Source: Macrosoma leucophasiata (taxonomy: Eukaryota; Arthropoda; Insecta; Lepidoptera; Hedylidae). From it: 64,000 nucleotides of DNA. Shown in pieces: positions 20,601 to 32,600 of the stretch; within the stretch, counting starts at the first letter, position 1, and each line of letters opens with the position of its first letter. The stretch lies in contig JAWQUS010000002.1 in the NCBI GenBank assembly GCA_036365455.1, forward strand, positions 5,022,001 to 5,086,000, given 5' to 3'. Under the pieces are notes generated by a model. It saw only the letters and a list, made by a program, of their open reading frames with translations. It was not told the origin of the DNA and searched no databases. A program made the translations under genes and the position numbers.

Positions 20601-23600
20601 ATCTCAAAAGGAAACAAGATGACTTGTGCGTCTGTCTGTCTGTCCGTTTGTCACAGCCGAATTTCTCCGTATTTGATTGTTTTGAAATTTGGTAGACGTC
20701 TGTAAATCAGTGACATACAGGTGTAATGTAAATAAAAAATATTTCAACACGATAAAATAGATTTAAAAAGTTAAGGCAAATTGTGTCTATTTGGTGTATC
20801 AAAACTCAAAATACAAAGTCTTATTGTAAGATACTCAAATACGTTTTTTCGTGATTTTAAAATAAATCGTTTTGTTATTGTTATTCATAAAAATAACCAT
20901 TTTCTCCATTTATCTGCCTAAAATATGATAGGTACCTATCATTATACTATAAGTAGGTACATACAGAGAAACCAATAAGAAATTTGTGGTATATAAGGTA
21001 AAATAGGAAATCTCTTATTTATGAAGAATCCTGTACACGCGAGTAGACTCGCACTTGGCGTGTCTTTACGTCATAAAATCATAGTTTGAATGTGTTTTCG
21101 TGGGCTCGTGGCGCGAAGTTTCAATGTAAACGTATGAAGTAAGAAGCGTGTCACGTGGTCACTGGTCAATACTACGAGCGGCACAACTTAAGGCGGAACG
21201 CACACTGAGGGCGATATTCACAGACCGTACTATGACTTTACTTGTAGTTGAAGTCGAACTTTCAACGCTTATTTTGAAATTCGTGTCAAAACTCTTTATT
21301 TACAAAGTAAAGAATAAGTGGACTAGTTAACTTTTCTGTGAAACAAAATAAACGAAAAATCCACTCCAAGTCAAAGTAAAGTCTTAGTGCGGTCTGTGAA
21401 TCTCACTCTGAGTAAAAGCGCAGTCACACGATGCGTCGACGGTGCGGTGCGGCGCCGGAGCGGTTCCGTAACATCGCCATATACCTATACAAATCACTAT
21501 TTCACTTGTCACAATAAGCGTCGGGCTCCTTGAGTCGTCTCACCGTTAACGCGCTGAAGTGACATCGTGCCGCCACTGCAGTATTGTTAGTTTTTTTTTT
21601 ATGTAATGGAAGTGGCAAACAAACATGCAGTTCACATTGATTATAAGTGATGACTGCAGCTTATAGACACCCACACAAAGACCAAGGTCAAAATGCAGAT
21701 AATACCACTCCTGAGGCCTATGGTGTTATGCCTCTGTGTCTGAAATTACAGGGCCGTACAAAAGCCGCCGTTAGTGTATCAGACATGGTTATTCATGTCG
21801 TAAACAGGGTAGTACTGCGATGTCGAACCGCCGGTGTGGCACCCTATATGTAAGAATCATGCTTTATTATACTACTTATTAATGTTTCATATGCTACCAA
21901 ACAAACTGAATTATTTTAATTGCTAGTTTCATAATGATTATAAATGTTTTGGAAGGTGTAATGACTTTGTTTTGTTTGTTATCAAATAGGGTAGTAGGTG
22001 GGGACGGATAGTATTTAAATGCTTGTTTGGTCGTTATTTGGACATTCGCAATACGCCCGTCGAGGAACAAGTTACAATTATGAAGGCATAATCGTGACCA
22101 GTATTTTTGAAAAGTGAATCCCAAAAGTGTGTTCGTGTAAAAGTGTGAAGTGATTAGTGAAAATATATATTTAAAAGGAGCATTCTTCGTTTCATTATCT
22201 CCGCCATTCTTATATCAGAAGCGGGATGAACTCGGATATACAGAGTAATGTTGCCGAGATTCAGCAATCACGTCGTCGAGAAAAATCTCGACATCATAAG
22301 AGAAGCCGGCAGAGGAGCACAAGCTCGTCCAACAGTAGTGCAACTACTGACTCCGAACAGCCACGACGCAAAAGACGTCACCGTCGCCATCACGACAACC
22401 ACCGACGGCGGCAAGAAAAGAAAAAATCAAGGCGCAAGCTTCGCCACGAAAACCCCTCTGAAGCTCGGGGGTACACTCAATTACTTCAAAATAATGAAGT
22501 GTTTCATCAGGATGATGGAACAATGACTCCGCCACGACCGATGCATACAGCAACCGCGGCTGCCACGTTCGAGCCACAAGGGCCACGAGAAGGGCTACCA
22601 AGGCAGCCTAGTATCGCAGCAGTAGCATCATCGGCACATCCGCAAAGGGAAGAAAATTTTAACGGTATAAGCACTAATTTAAATACTAGCGTATCTTTTA
22701 ACGTAACTGATTTTGCTCAGCTGCTACAAAGTCTAACTAAATCAAGTAATAATTTCAGTTTCGATAAAAATATTATTCCTGTATTTGATCCGTCACAGAA
22801 AAACCAGAGAATAGAATCTTGGCTGGCAAAGGTAAATCAATGTGCTAATATTTATCATTGGTCTGACGAACAAACTGCTCATTATGCTTTACCGAAACTT
22901 GGTGGTCATGCTAAAAAATGGTATGAAGGTCTGCAGTCCATTCTTATGACGTGGTCTGAATGGCAAGAAAAGTTAAGTAGGGCTTTCCCGTCTGAAAGCA
23001 ATTATGGAGCTCTCCTTACAGATATGCTAGAACGTCGGATGAGGATAGGCGAATCGATTGACGAATACTATTACGATAAAATGGTACTTTTGAATGCCTG
23101 TGATATAAGTAAAAAGAAAGCCGTAGATTGTCTCATACATGGCATTGATGATCGAATGATTAGAGCTAGTGCTTCTTCTGCGCGTCTACAAGACCCAGAA
23201 GACTTGTTAAAATTTTTGAAAGATCTATGTAGGGAAACCAATTATAAAATGCGACCAAAAATGAATACAGTGAGCGAATTAATATGTCATCGATGTAACA
23301 AACCTGGGCATCGAGCTACCCAGTGTCGGAATGATATTGAGGTTACCTGTTATAACTGTAAAGAAAAAGGACACATATCATCAAAGTGCCCAAAACCGAT
23401 AATAAAATGTAGTAATTGCAGTTATATTGGTCATACTAGTTCAGAATGCCGCCAACGTAAACCAAATAGTAACCATAGAATGGAGAAACGGACTTTACTG
23501 ACTGAAGCTTCGAAATCAGACTCCAAATATTATAAAGATGTAATTATTAATGGTTCCATCAAAGTAAAAGCTTTCATTGATTTTGGCAGTGACTGCACAT

Positions 23601-26600
23601 TAGTTACTAAATCGTTTGTTGATGAAAATTTATTATCTATGGATAAAAATAATCTGCCTAATATAAGAGGGTTCGGTAATAGTGTATATGTTCCCGTAGG
23701 AATAGTAACTTTCACGTTAAACATAGGCGAAATAACTGCTGCCATCAATTCATATGTCGTGGAAGATTCGTTATTATCCACAACAATACTTATAGGCCAG
23801 AATTTTACTGAAAGATCCGATCTATTGGTTATAAAAACAAGTGACACTCTGGAGTTTCTTAAACGAGAAAATAAGATGGAACTCTATAATCTTCCAATAG
23901 AAAATGAATCGAATACTAAAATAGTATTAAAAATAGTCTCGGACGTATCTATCAATCAAGTCGATATGGTAAATTGTGTAGATGAAACTGGTCGTACTAG
24001 CTCGATATTAATAGAAAGCAGCGATAGAATATCACATGACAAACACTATGGAGTTTTTGGAGGTATTTACGATCTTCGTCAAGGGTCATGTCAATTAATG
24101 ATTTATAACATGAAAAAACTGCCGCTTTTGCTAAAATCTGGTAGTACTCTTGCCCGGGCACAAATTGTAATTGATGCAAAGCATCGTAATCATATGAATG
24201 TAAACGCAATTAGTCAAACTTCTAAGTTAATACCAATTTCTACTGAAGAAATAAAGTTAAACGAATCGCTCAATACTGATCAAAAAGAATCTGTCATAAT
24301 GTTAATTAACAAGTACAGAGAGTGCTTTGCTATGAATTTATCAGAACTAGGCTGTACTGACGTTTCAGAAATGGAGATAGTTTTATCAGACCAAACTCCC
24401 GTGGTTTATAGACCATATCGTCTGAGTTTTTCAGAACGACAAAAGGTTCGAGACATGGTCCAAGAACTTTTAGATAATGACATAATAGAAGAGTCAACCT
24501 CATCGTATGCCAGTCCAATAATATTGGTGTCAAAAAAAGATGGTGGAAGTAGACTTTGTGTAGATTTCAGATCATTAAATAGAAAAACTGTTAAAGACCA
24601 TTTTCCGATGCCACGAATTGACGATCAACTAGATCTTCTAAATGGCAATAAATATTATTCTAGTCTGGATTTAGCTAGCGGGTATTATCAAATACCTATG
24701 CGTAATGACTGTAAATATCTCACAGCGTTTATTACACCCGATGGTCTTTATCAATTTAAAAAAATGCCCTTTGGTTTAGTAAATTCACCGTCTGTTTTCC
24801 AACGTACAATTAATAAAATTCTAGGTAACACACGGTTTGACTCCGCTTTGGCTTATATGGATGACATATTAGTTCCAGGGAAAAACTTTGACGAAGAATT
24901 TAACAGATTAGAGAAAACCTTTCAACTTATTAAAAATGCTGGTTTGACTTTAAATATTAAAAAGTGCAATTTCTTCAAAGAAAACTTAGAGTATTTAGGA
25001 TATGAAATAAGCCAAAGTGGAATTAGACCCGGAACTGCTAAAATAGACGCTGTACAAAATTTTCCTACACCTAAAAATTGTCATGAAGTAAGACAATTTA
25101 TTGGGTTAGCTAGCTATTTTAGAAAATTTATTATGAATTTTGCTTCTATAGCACGTCCCTTAACTGACTTGACTAGGAAAAATTGTACATGGACATGGGG
25201 CATAGAACAAGAAGATTCTTTCCAAAAACTTAAAGAAAGTCTTATACAAAGACCGCTGTTAGATATATATGACCCTAGAAAAATAACGTACCTCCACACT
25301 GATGCGAGTAAAGTTGGATTAGGAGGTATATTAATGCAAAAAGAAAAAGAAAATACACCACTTAGACCAATAGCTTATTTTAGTAGAAAGACTTCACCTG
25401 ACGAACAGAACTATCATTCATATGAGTTAGAAACGTTAGCAGTTGTCGCATCTCTGCAGCGGTTCCGAGTCTATCTCATAGGGATTAAATTTGTGTTGGT
25501 TACAGATTGTAATGCTTTGCGAGCAACTTTTATTAAAAGAGATCTGATGCCAAAAATTGCACGATGGTGGATTATACTGCAAGAGTATAATTTTGATATA
25601 GAGTACAGACCTGGATGTGCCATGTCTCACGTTGACGCATTAAGCCGGAATCCTCATTCTTGTGCGGCGTCAATTAGTGATAATTTTCCTAGTGTACTAC
25701 ACATCACACAAGAAGATTGGTTGCTAAGCATACAATTAGAAGATTCAGAGTCTAAACGTATTCGCAGCATTCTAGAGGACAAACAACTGTCCGATGTCCT
25801 TGAAGTAAAAAAGAATTATGTTATTAAAAATAATCGCTTATACCGTAAAATTAATGATGAATTGAAATGGGTAGTACCCAAAAGCGCCAGATTTCAACTT
25901 TGTAAATTGAATCATGATGACATTGGTCATTTTGGTGTAGAGAAAACTTTATCAAAGATACAAAAAGATTTTTGGTTCCCAAAAATGAAACGCTTTATCA
26001 CAAAATATGTGCAGTCCTGTATTGAATGTGCATATAGTAAAGAGCCAACTGGACCTAAAGAGGGCTTATTACATCCAATATATAAAATTGATAGACCCTT
26101 TGATACTGTGCATATTGATCATTTAGGTCCTTTCGTTAAAAGTAACAAAGGTTATTCATACTTACTAGTTCTCGTGGATGGATTTACAAAGTTTTGTATG
26201 TTAAAGCCCCTCCGGAATCTTAAATCTAGACCAACGATCATAGCATTAGAAGATATTTTTACAATCTTTGGTTTCCCTAATCGTCTTATATCTGACCAAG
26301 GAACGTCGTTTACATCGCATGAGTTTAAAACGTTTTGCAAGGATAGTCAGATACGACACATTCTGAATGCCGTGTCTTCACCTCGTGCAAATGGTCAGGT
26401 CGAAAGATATAATAGAACAGTACTCGACGCACTGACCGCTTACACGGATAAAATGGGGGAGAAAAATTGGGATAAGGTATTAGGAAAATTACAATGGGGT
26501 CTTAATAATACCTTAAATAAAGGCATAGGAAAGGCACCATCTGAGGCAATGTTTGGTATACAACTCCTTAGCAAAGGAGATAATATATTCGCTCATATAT

Positions 26601-29600
26601 TGGAAAAAACACGATCAATAAAGGATATACAAGAGGTTAGAGAAGAAGTCAGTTCACATATAGAAAAAGATCAAGAAATACAAAAGGCTAGGTACGATCG
26701 AAGTAAAATTAAAGCTAGGACTTACCAAGTAGGGGATTTAGTAAAGATACTAAAACCTGTCCAACATAATGATGGTAAGAGCAAAAAACTGCTACCTAAG
26801 TTTGTCGGGCCGTTAAGAATATCAAAAATATTGAAAAATGATAGGTATGAAGTATCTAGTATAAAAGGATCGAACATAACTCAGAAAGATTATTGTAATG
26901 TGTGGGCTGCAGATAAAATTAAACCATGGATAAGTATAGCATATGAGAATAGTTCAAGTAGTGATCAAAGTAATTCAGAATAGTTGAAAGTTTATGAAAT
27001 GGATCATATGCACGAGTAATGTTTATTGTTACTCTAGAAAGTGTAACTTGTGATTTTATAACAGTATATGAATAAGATAATTATTTTAGAGATGAATAAG
27101 CTTGTATGGTTAAACTGGAACGATTGTGTGTCGATAGATCCACTCAATTTATATTTGGTTGCCAGTGTTGATAGATCCACTCGATTGTGATTTGGTTTTG
27201 AGTGTCGATAGATCCACTCGAATTGAGATTTTGGTTTTGAGTGTCGATAGATCCACTCGAATTGAGATTTGGTTGCGAGTGTCGATAGATCCACTCGATT
27301 GAGATTTGGTTGCGAGTGTCGATAGATCCACTCGATTGAGATTTGGTTGCGAGTGTCGATAGATCCACTCGAATTGAGATTTGGTTGCGAGTGTCGATAG
27401 ATCCACTCGATTTAGTTTAAGTTTTGAGTGTCGATAGATCCACTCGATTTAGTTTAAGTTGTGAGTGTCGATAGATCCACTCGATTTAGTTTTTAAGTAA
27501 TGAGTGTCGATAGATCCACTCGATTTAGTTTAAGTTTTGAGTGTCGATGGATCCACTTGGTTAAAATTAATGTTTGTATACCTATAGAGTATTGATACTT
27601 GCCTGTATACGATTATGATGAATCTTTAATTTAGATCAGAGATGCCACGAACAGTGGGTTTGATTGTGACTAAGTTGGGCAAAAAGTTTCAAAAAGTCAG
27701 GGCATCTCTGATACAGTGCATTCATTTTGGATATGTTCATTAAAGTTTGAGGACAAACTTAAGGTCAGGAAAGGCCGAGTGTAAGAATCATGCTTTATTA
27801 TACTACTTATTAATGTTTCATATGCTACCAAACAAACTGAATTATTTTAATTGCTAGTTTCATAATGATTATAAATGTTTTGGAAGGTGTAATGACTTTG
27901 TTTTGTTTGTTATCAAATAGGGTAGTAGGTGGGGACGGATAGTATTTAAATGCTTGTTTGGTCGTTATTTGGACATTCGCAATACGCCCGTCGAGGAACA
28001 AGTTACAATTATGAAGGCATAATCGTGACCAGTATTTTTGAAAAGTGAATCCCAAAAGTGTGTTCGTGTAAAAGTGTGAAGTGATTAGTGAAAATATATA
28101 TTTAAAAGGAGCATTCTTCGTTTCATTATCTCCGCCATTCTTATATATAGCTCGAATTAATTGCGGTTACGCACCGCGCCGGTTAACGCATCGTGTGGCC
28201 TCAGCCTTAACCGTTGAGAGTGAAGCTTTTCGTGGTCATTGGCCAATACATAATTAAATGCAAATTCGGACTCCGTTGCAGTGTAGGATCTACCTTAGTA
28301 GCAGTAGTCAAGAGATTGATCGTACGTATTTTGTTAGTCTTAAAATAACTGTAATCTGTCTTACATATTGTTAAGATATTAGCTAATCCATACACTTCAA
28401 AGCTATTTCATTGACGTTATGGGTGGTTAAATAGCAGCAATACAATAAACTGCGTCAGATACGATACTTTCTTGACATATTGAAATGACCGAATACATTT
28501 TGATACAATGATTTATTTGTTTGGACGTGGGCCATGAGATTTGATACTGTTTTGACGCAAATATGTAAAGTGTGAATTGGTGTTATTTGTTTGGTGTCTG
28601 CGCTCCTGAGACGAGTGGCTACTATAAACGAAATAAATTTGTGTGAAATGTGAGTTCACACAAAATTATTGAAAGATATGTGTTTAACTGAATTTTAAAT
28701 CGGATGTCCGTGTACCAGATTCAAAGTTGAATAAAATTACTGATGTACCAAATGTTACCAAAGTTATTGTTATTTTTTTTTGTTTCGTAATAAAAAAATA
28801 TATTGATATTTAATTAGGTTAAAAATAATTTATCTGTAGGTTATTAAAATTAATTTTTACTTAATTGGTAATTATTAATTGGCGCTCTTGTTTACAACTA
28901 CTCCGGTAAACGTTCGACTTGTCGGCAAATCATTCAACGTACTTCACGCCCGTAAAGGGGTAGGCTGGGAGAAGTGCTTACTTTCTAGGAAACACACACA
29001 CTTTGGTAAAGCACCAGTGACGGAGCTCGCGGGCGTAGGCACCACCGCATTACCTAATATACTTGCCGCTAAATGGTAGTGTTCAGCACTATCGTGTTCG
29101 GCCCTGTAATTTCCGGCACAGAGGCATAACACCTTAGGCCTCAGGAGTGGTAACGCATCTGCATTTTGACCTCGGTCTTTGTGTGGGTGTCTATAGGCTG
29201 CAGTCATCACTTAACATCAATGTGAACTGCATGCTTGTTTGCCACTTCCATAAAAAAAAAATAAATAAAAAACACGCACACCCAGTGTACCAATAGTTTT
29301 TTTTTATATGAATAATAGTCTATTGCCTTAGATTGCCTAATAAGAAAGGGGTAGATCGATATATACACACACATGTATACAAGTATACACACTATGACAT
29401 AAACATCAGTGGACTCTCAGTTGATATCAATTTGATAGGAGTATGCAATACATTTATGGTTTCCTAAAACGATGTCCGTGAAAATGTTTGTTTTTCTTAT
29501 AAAATAATCAAAAATTTCCAAATATTGAATGAAACCTGTATTGTCAATATGAGTGGTCTTGGGGCGTTTCGGTCCGCTCGTGTTTCGTCCCGCGGACCGA

Positions 29601-32600
29601 AACGCCTATAACCATTTTTTACATGGGGATGTTCGGCCCACAAATGGAAAGTGGACAGAATCGCCCAAGAGTTCTTCTTAAATGGGTAGATTCGGTCCAA
29701 TTATATTGTCATGTACAGTCGAATACAAAAAAAATCTTTCGTTCACCAATTATTTGAGTTTTTTTAAGTGATTGGTAATATACTGCATATGATTAATGTA
29801 CTGTGTGTGTGGTCGTGTGTGTTTGTGTGTGTGTGTGTAAAATATTTAATTTGATTTATGTGATTTATTTGTTAAAGTTTATTTTTGCGTAGGTAAATAA
29901 TATCATAATACATTGCATTTTATTTATTTCTCAATTTTTTGTAACCAACTGTACTTAAATCTTTCAAAACAGGTGTTCATATCGGGACGAATCGCCCCAT
30001 AATAATAAAAATATGGGGCGTTTCGGTCCGCGGACCGAATCGACCCATTCAGAAGGCATTGTTAGGCGTTTCGGTCCGCGGGACGAAACACGAGCGGACC
30101 GAAACGCCCCAAGACCCAATATTTATTAGCACCACGTGTGCGGTTAGCCTTTAAAATATTAATCGAACGTTGGCGTGGAATAATATAAATTACGTATGCG
30201 GCTAACCTTAAGGTCTATTCACACTGACTGCGGCCGCGGAACGTGAATGACTGATTCACGCAGTGTGAAGTTGGCGGCCATTTCTCCATAGCAGGTTAGA
30301 ATTAAGGTTGCAAAACTATTATATAATATGGTATCCTACCATTTAATTACTATTATTTTAAAATAGAATCTATTACTATCAGTCAAACAAGTTGCTAAAA
30401 TCAGTCTGTATTATTTATAGAAGAAACACACTACATAGGTAGTTTAAAAAAATCCTCTAGGTAGTTTAATAAAGACGATGTAATAGAGCTCTCCAGGAGC
30501 CTAATGATATGAAATAAATGAATAAACTAAACTGAATAAACTTAATGTCGTAGTTTTAAGATATTTCTGATTGATTGATGCTAAGCTACGCAGTACCTAC
30601 TGCCAGAACGTGGGTAAAATATACCCTATACATTACCTTTTTTTTATTCCCTGTGTAGGAAGGTACTATTACCTATGTGTGATCGATTTATGTCTAATAA
30701 TTGAAAAAATGGTCGAATCTAAAAATTCTATATTTGAATTCAGTACCAATTCCATATCTAAAAAAGTTGGCAACCCTAGAAGACATACTCTACTTTTTTG
30801 CGGTGGAAGCTTCTGGATTTTTAGTTTGCTGCTCCAGTTTGATCTCCTAGACGCACTGCATACCTACATATCCATTCCAAGCGGACTCGCTACATTTACT
30901 CTTGAAGCTTAGGTTTTAGGGCTATGTATTTATGATTCCGGCGTACATTAACGTCTTAAGTAGTCGAAACGAAACACGATACCATTTTTCAATCTGAATG
31001 ACTTTATTTTATTACTAGCGACCCGCGCCGGCTTCGCGTAGGTGCAATGTTACCTACCCTATTGTATTAATCTTAGCGTGATGTTATAAAGCCTAAAGCC
31101 TTCCTCGATAAATGGGCTATCTAACACTGAAATATTTTTTTAATTCGGACTTGTAGTTCCTGAGATTAACGCGTTCAAGCAAGCAAATAAACTCTTCAGC
31201 TTTATAATTTTAGAATAGGTTTATTACTAGCTGTCCGGGTGAACTTCGTATCACTTTAGTAAACTGTATAAAAAAGCCAACAACCTATTCTGAGACCTAC
31301 CAGATATATGTGTCGGACTAGCGATCATAGGTTCTCCTGTTGTCTATAGGTCTGCTCGAGCAGTCAATTAATGTTGGTTTTCTAACTGTAGTTTGATCGC
31401 GCAAGCCGATTGGCGAACGCAGTGGCTATAGTTGGGGGATGCATTTAATAGCAGTCAATGGTGTTGACTGCCATTGACCGCTAACAACTAGCTAGCTCAG
31501 CAGCTGGATAGTTAAATAAATGGTTATAAATTAATCATAGAGCAACACGGGCCAGCGGTCGCGGCGGACTGGAGGAGAGTAGCCATAGCGTTTATTACCG
31601 GTGCAAAACAGTGCAAAGTGCAAACATGTCATTTTTTGCGGAGGGAAATACGTGTTGCACACACACACACTACAAAAATCGTCTATTACAACGGTGAGTT
31701 TCGTTGACTTTAACAAATTACGTAAACAATTTCACGCACACATTTAACATCTAGGCGACAGGCACAGGCACAATTGTGCTTGTAATTTGACAGGGGGAAA
31801 AGCCTGCATATGCTACTGCCCTCCGGCCCGCCTGCGCCGCGGCCGGTGGCCCGTGTTGCTCTATGTGATTAATCAATAAGTAGGTTCTTCAATATAATAT
31901 ATTGAAATTAGATAAATACGCAGATACTAAGGAAATCCAATCATTTCAGCGAAATATTATGACGTGGTCGTCTAAATTTACTGTACCTACACTTACTTAT
32001 TGACACGTTCCAAAAATACACCAAAGTCTTGGCAAATCCGAACGGGCGTTAACATCGCTATCAGCCACATAATGCCCAACTTATGGCTCGGCCACGGAAA
32101 TATCTCTAAATTACTACGCTTACTTCAAACAGTTTACATTAAGATTTCTATAATTTTATAAAATCCATTCTTTTCCCCATAAATCAATGTCTTCGATTTT
32201 AACAAGTTTACATTTCGAAAACCAGCCAATTCTTTTAACAATAATACAGACCGTATGTCGTCTGTAGGTCTAAACTCCTTAACACCCATTAAAGTAATTA
32301 ACTTATATTATTTTTGAACATTGTTTACTTTCAGACATTATCTTATGTAGGTACCTACTTATGGCCCTGCAATCCAACACTCTTTGGTTTTTAGTAAAAG
32401 CAGTAGCAATGCATGGATGCTCTATAAGTGAAGATTTACTTAAATTACTTACCATAAACGTGAAACGCATGTTCTCGCATTCGCTTTTATCGTTAAAAGT
32501 TAATTATTGAAACATTTCTGTTTTTCTTTAAAACATTTATTGTCCTAGTATAGTTAAAAAGTCCGCGCGTAGCGGACCCGCTTACCGTCTTGGCTCGTGG

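Larger units (their letters stand above)
21849..28145 (+). mobile_element. Complete Ty3/gypsy-type LTR retrotransposon
   Basis: 6,297 bp with 366-bp LTRs at both ends that read as identical, a 4-bp TATA duplication (21845-21848 and 28146-28149), a primer-binding site matching tRNA-Leu, one long gag-pol frame, and no envelope gene. The tRNA-Leu site set a few bases in from the tRNA end, and the very short leader, recall the mdg3/micropia/blastopia group; that clade call is an inference. The endpoint could shift by one base because of the TATA context. Confidence 0.95.
21423..28206. mobile_element. Older TIR element split by family A and the LTR retrotransposon
   Basis: Left end 'cacacgatgcgtcgacggtg' (from 21425) and right end 'ggttaacgcatcgtgtgg' (to about 28199) are inverted, with CACACGATGCG shared exactly and a looser GC-rich match inside. 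Remove the LTR element and the family A copy and only a few hundred bp remain, the size of a MITE. No target duplication was established. Confidence 0.5.

Noticed and set aside
27034..27406. Several minus-strand ORFs with a repeated [15 protein letters not shown] peptide
   Set aside because: They are the translation of the hairpin tandem array. The unit length simply lacks stops in some frames, and there is no start context or homology.
27126..27560. Regular repeats resembling a CRISPR array
   Set aside because: The spacers are themselves near-identical between units and the array sits in a eukaryotic LTR element. There are no cas genes.
26984..27779. An envelope gene downstream of pol
   Set aside because: Only the tandem array and short non-coding sequence lie between the pol stop and the 3' LTR.
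30571..30912. A 113-codon ORF
   Set aside because: No homology, no splice or regulatory context, and composition like the surrounding intron. Chance ORF.
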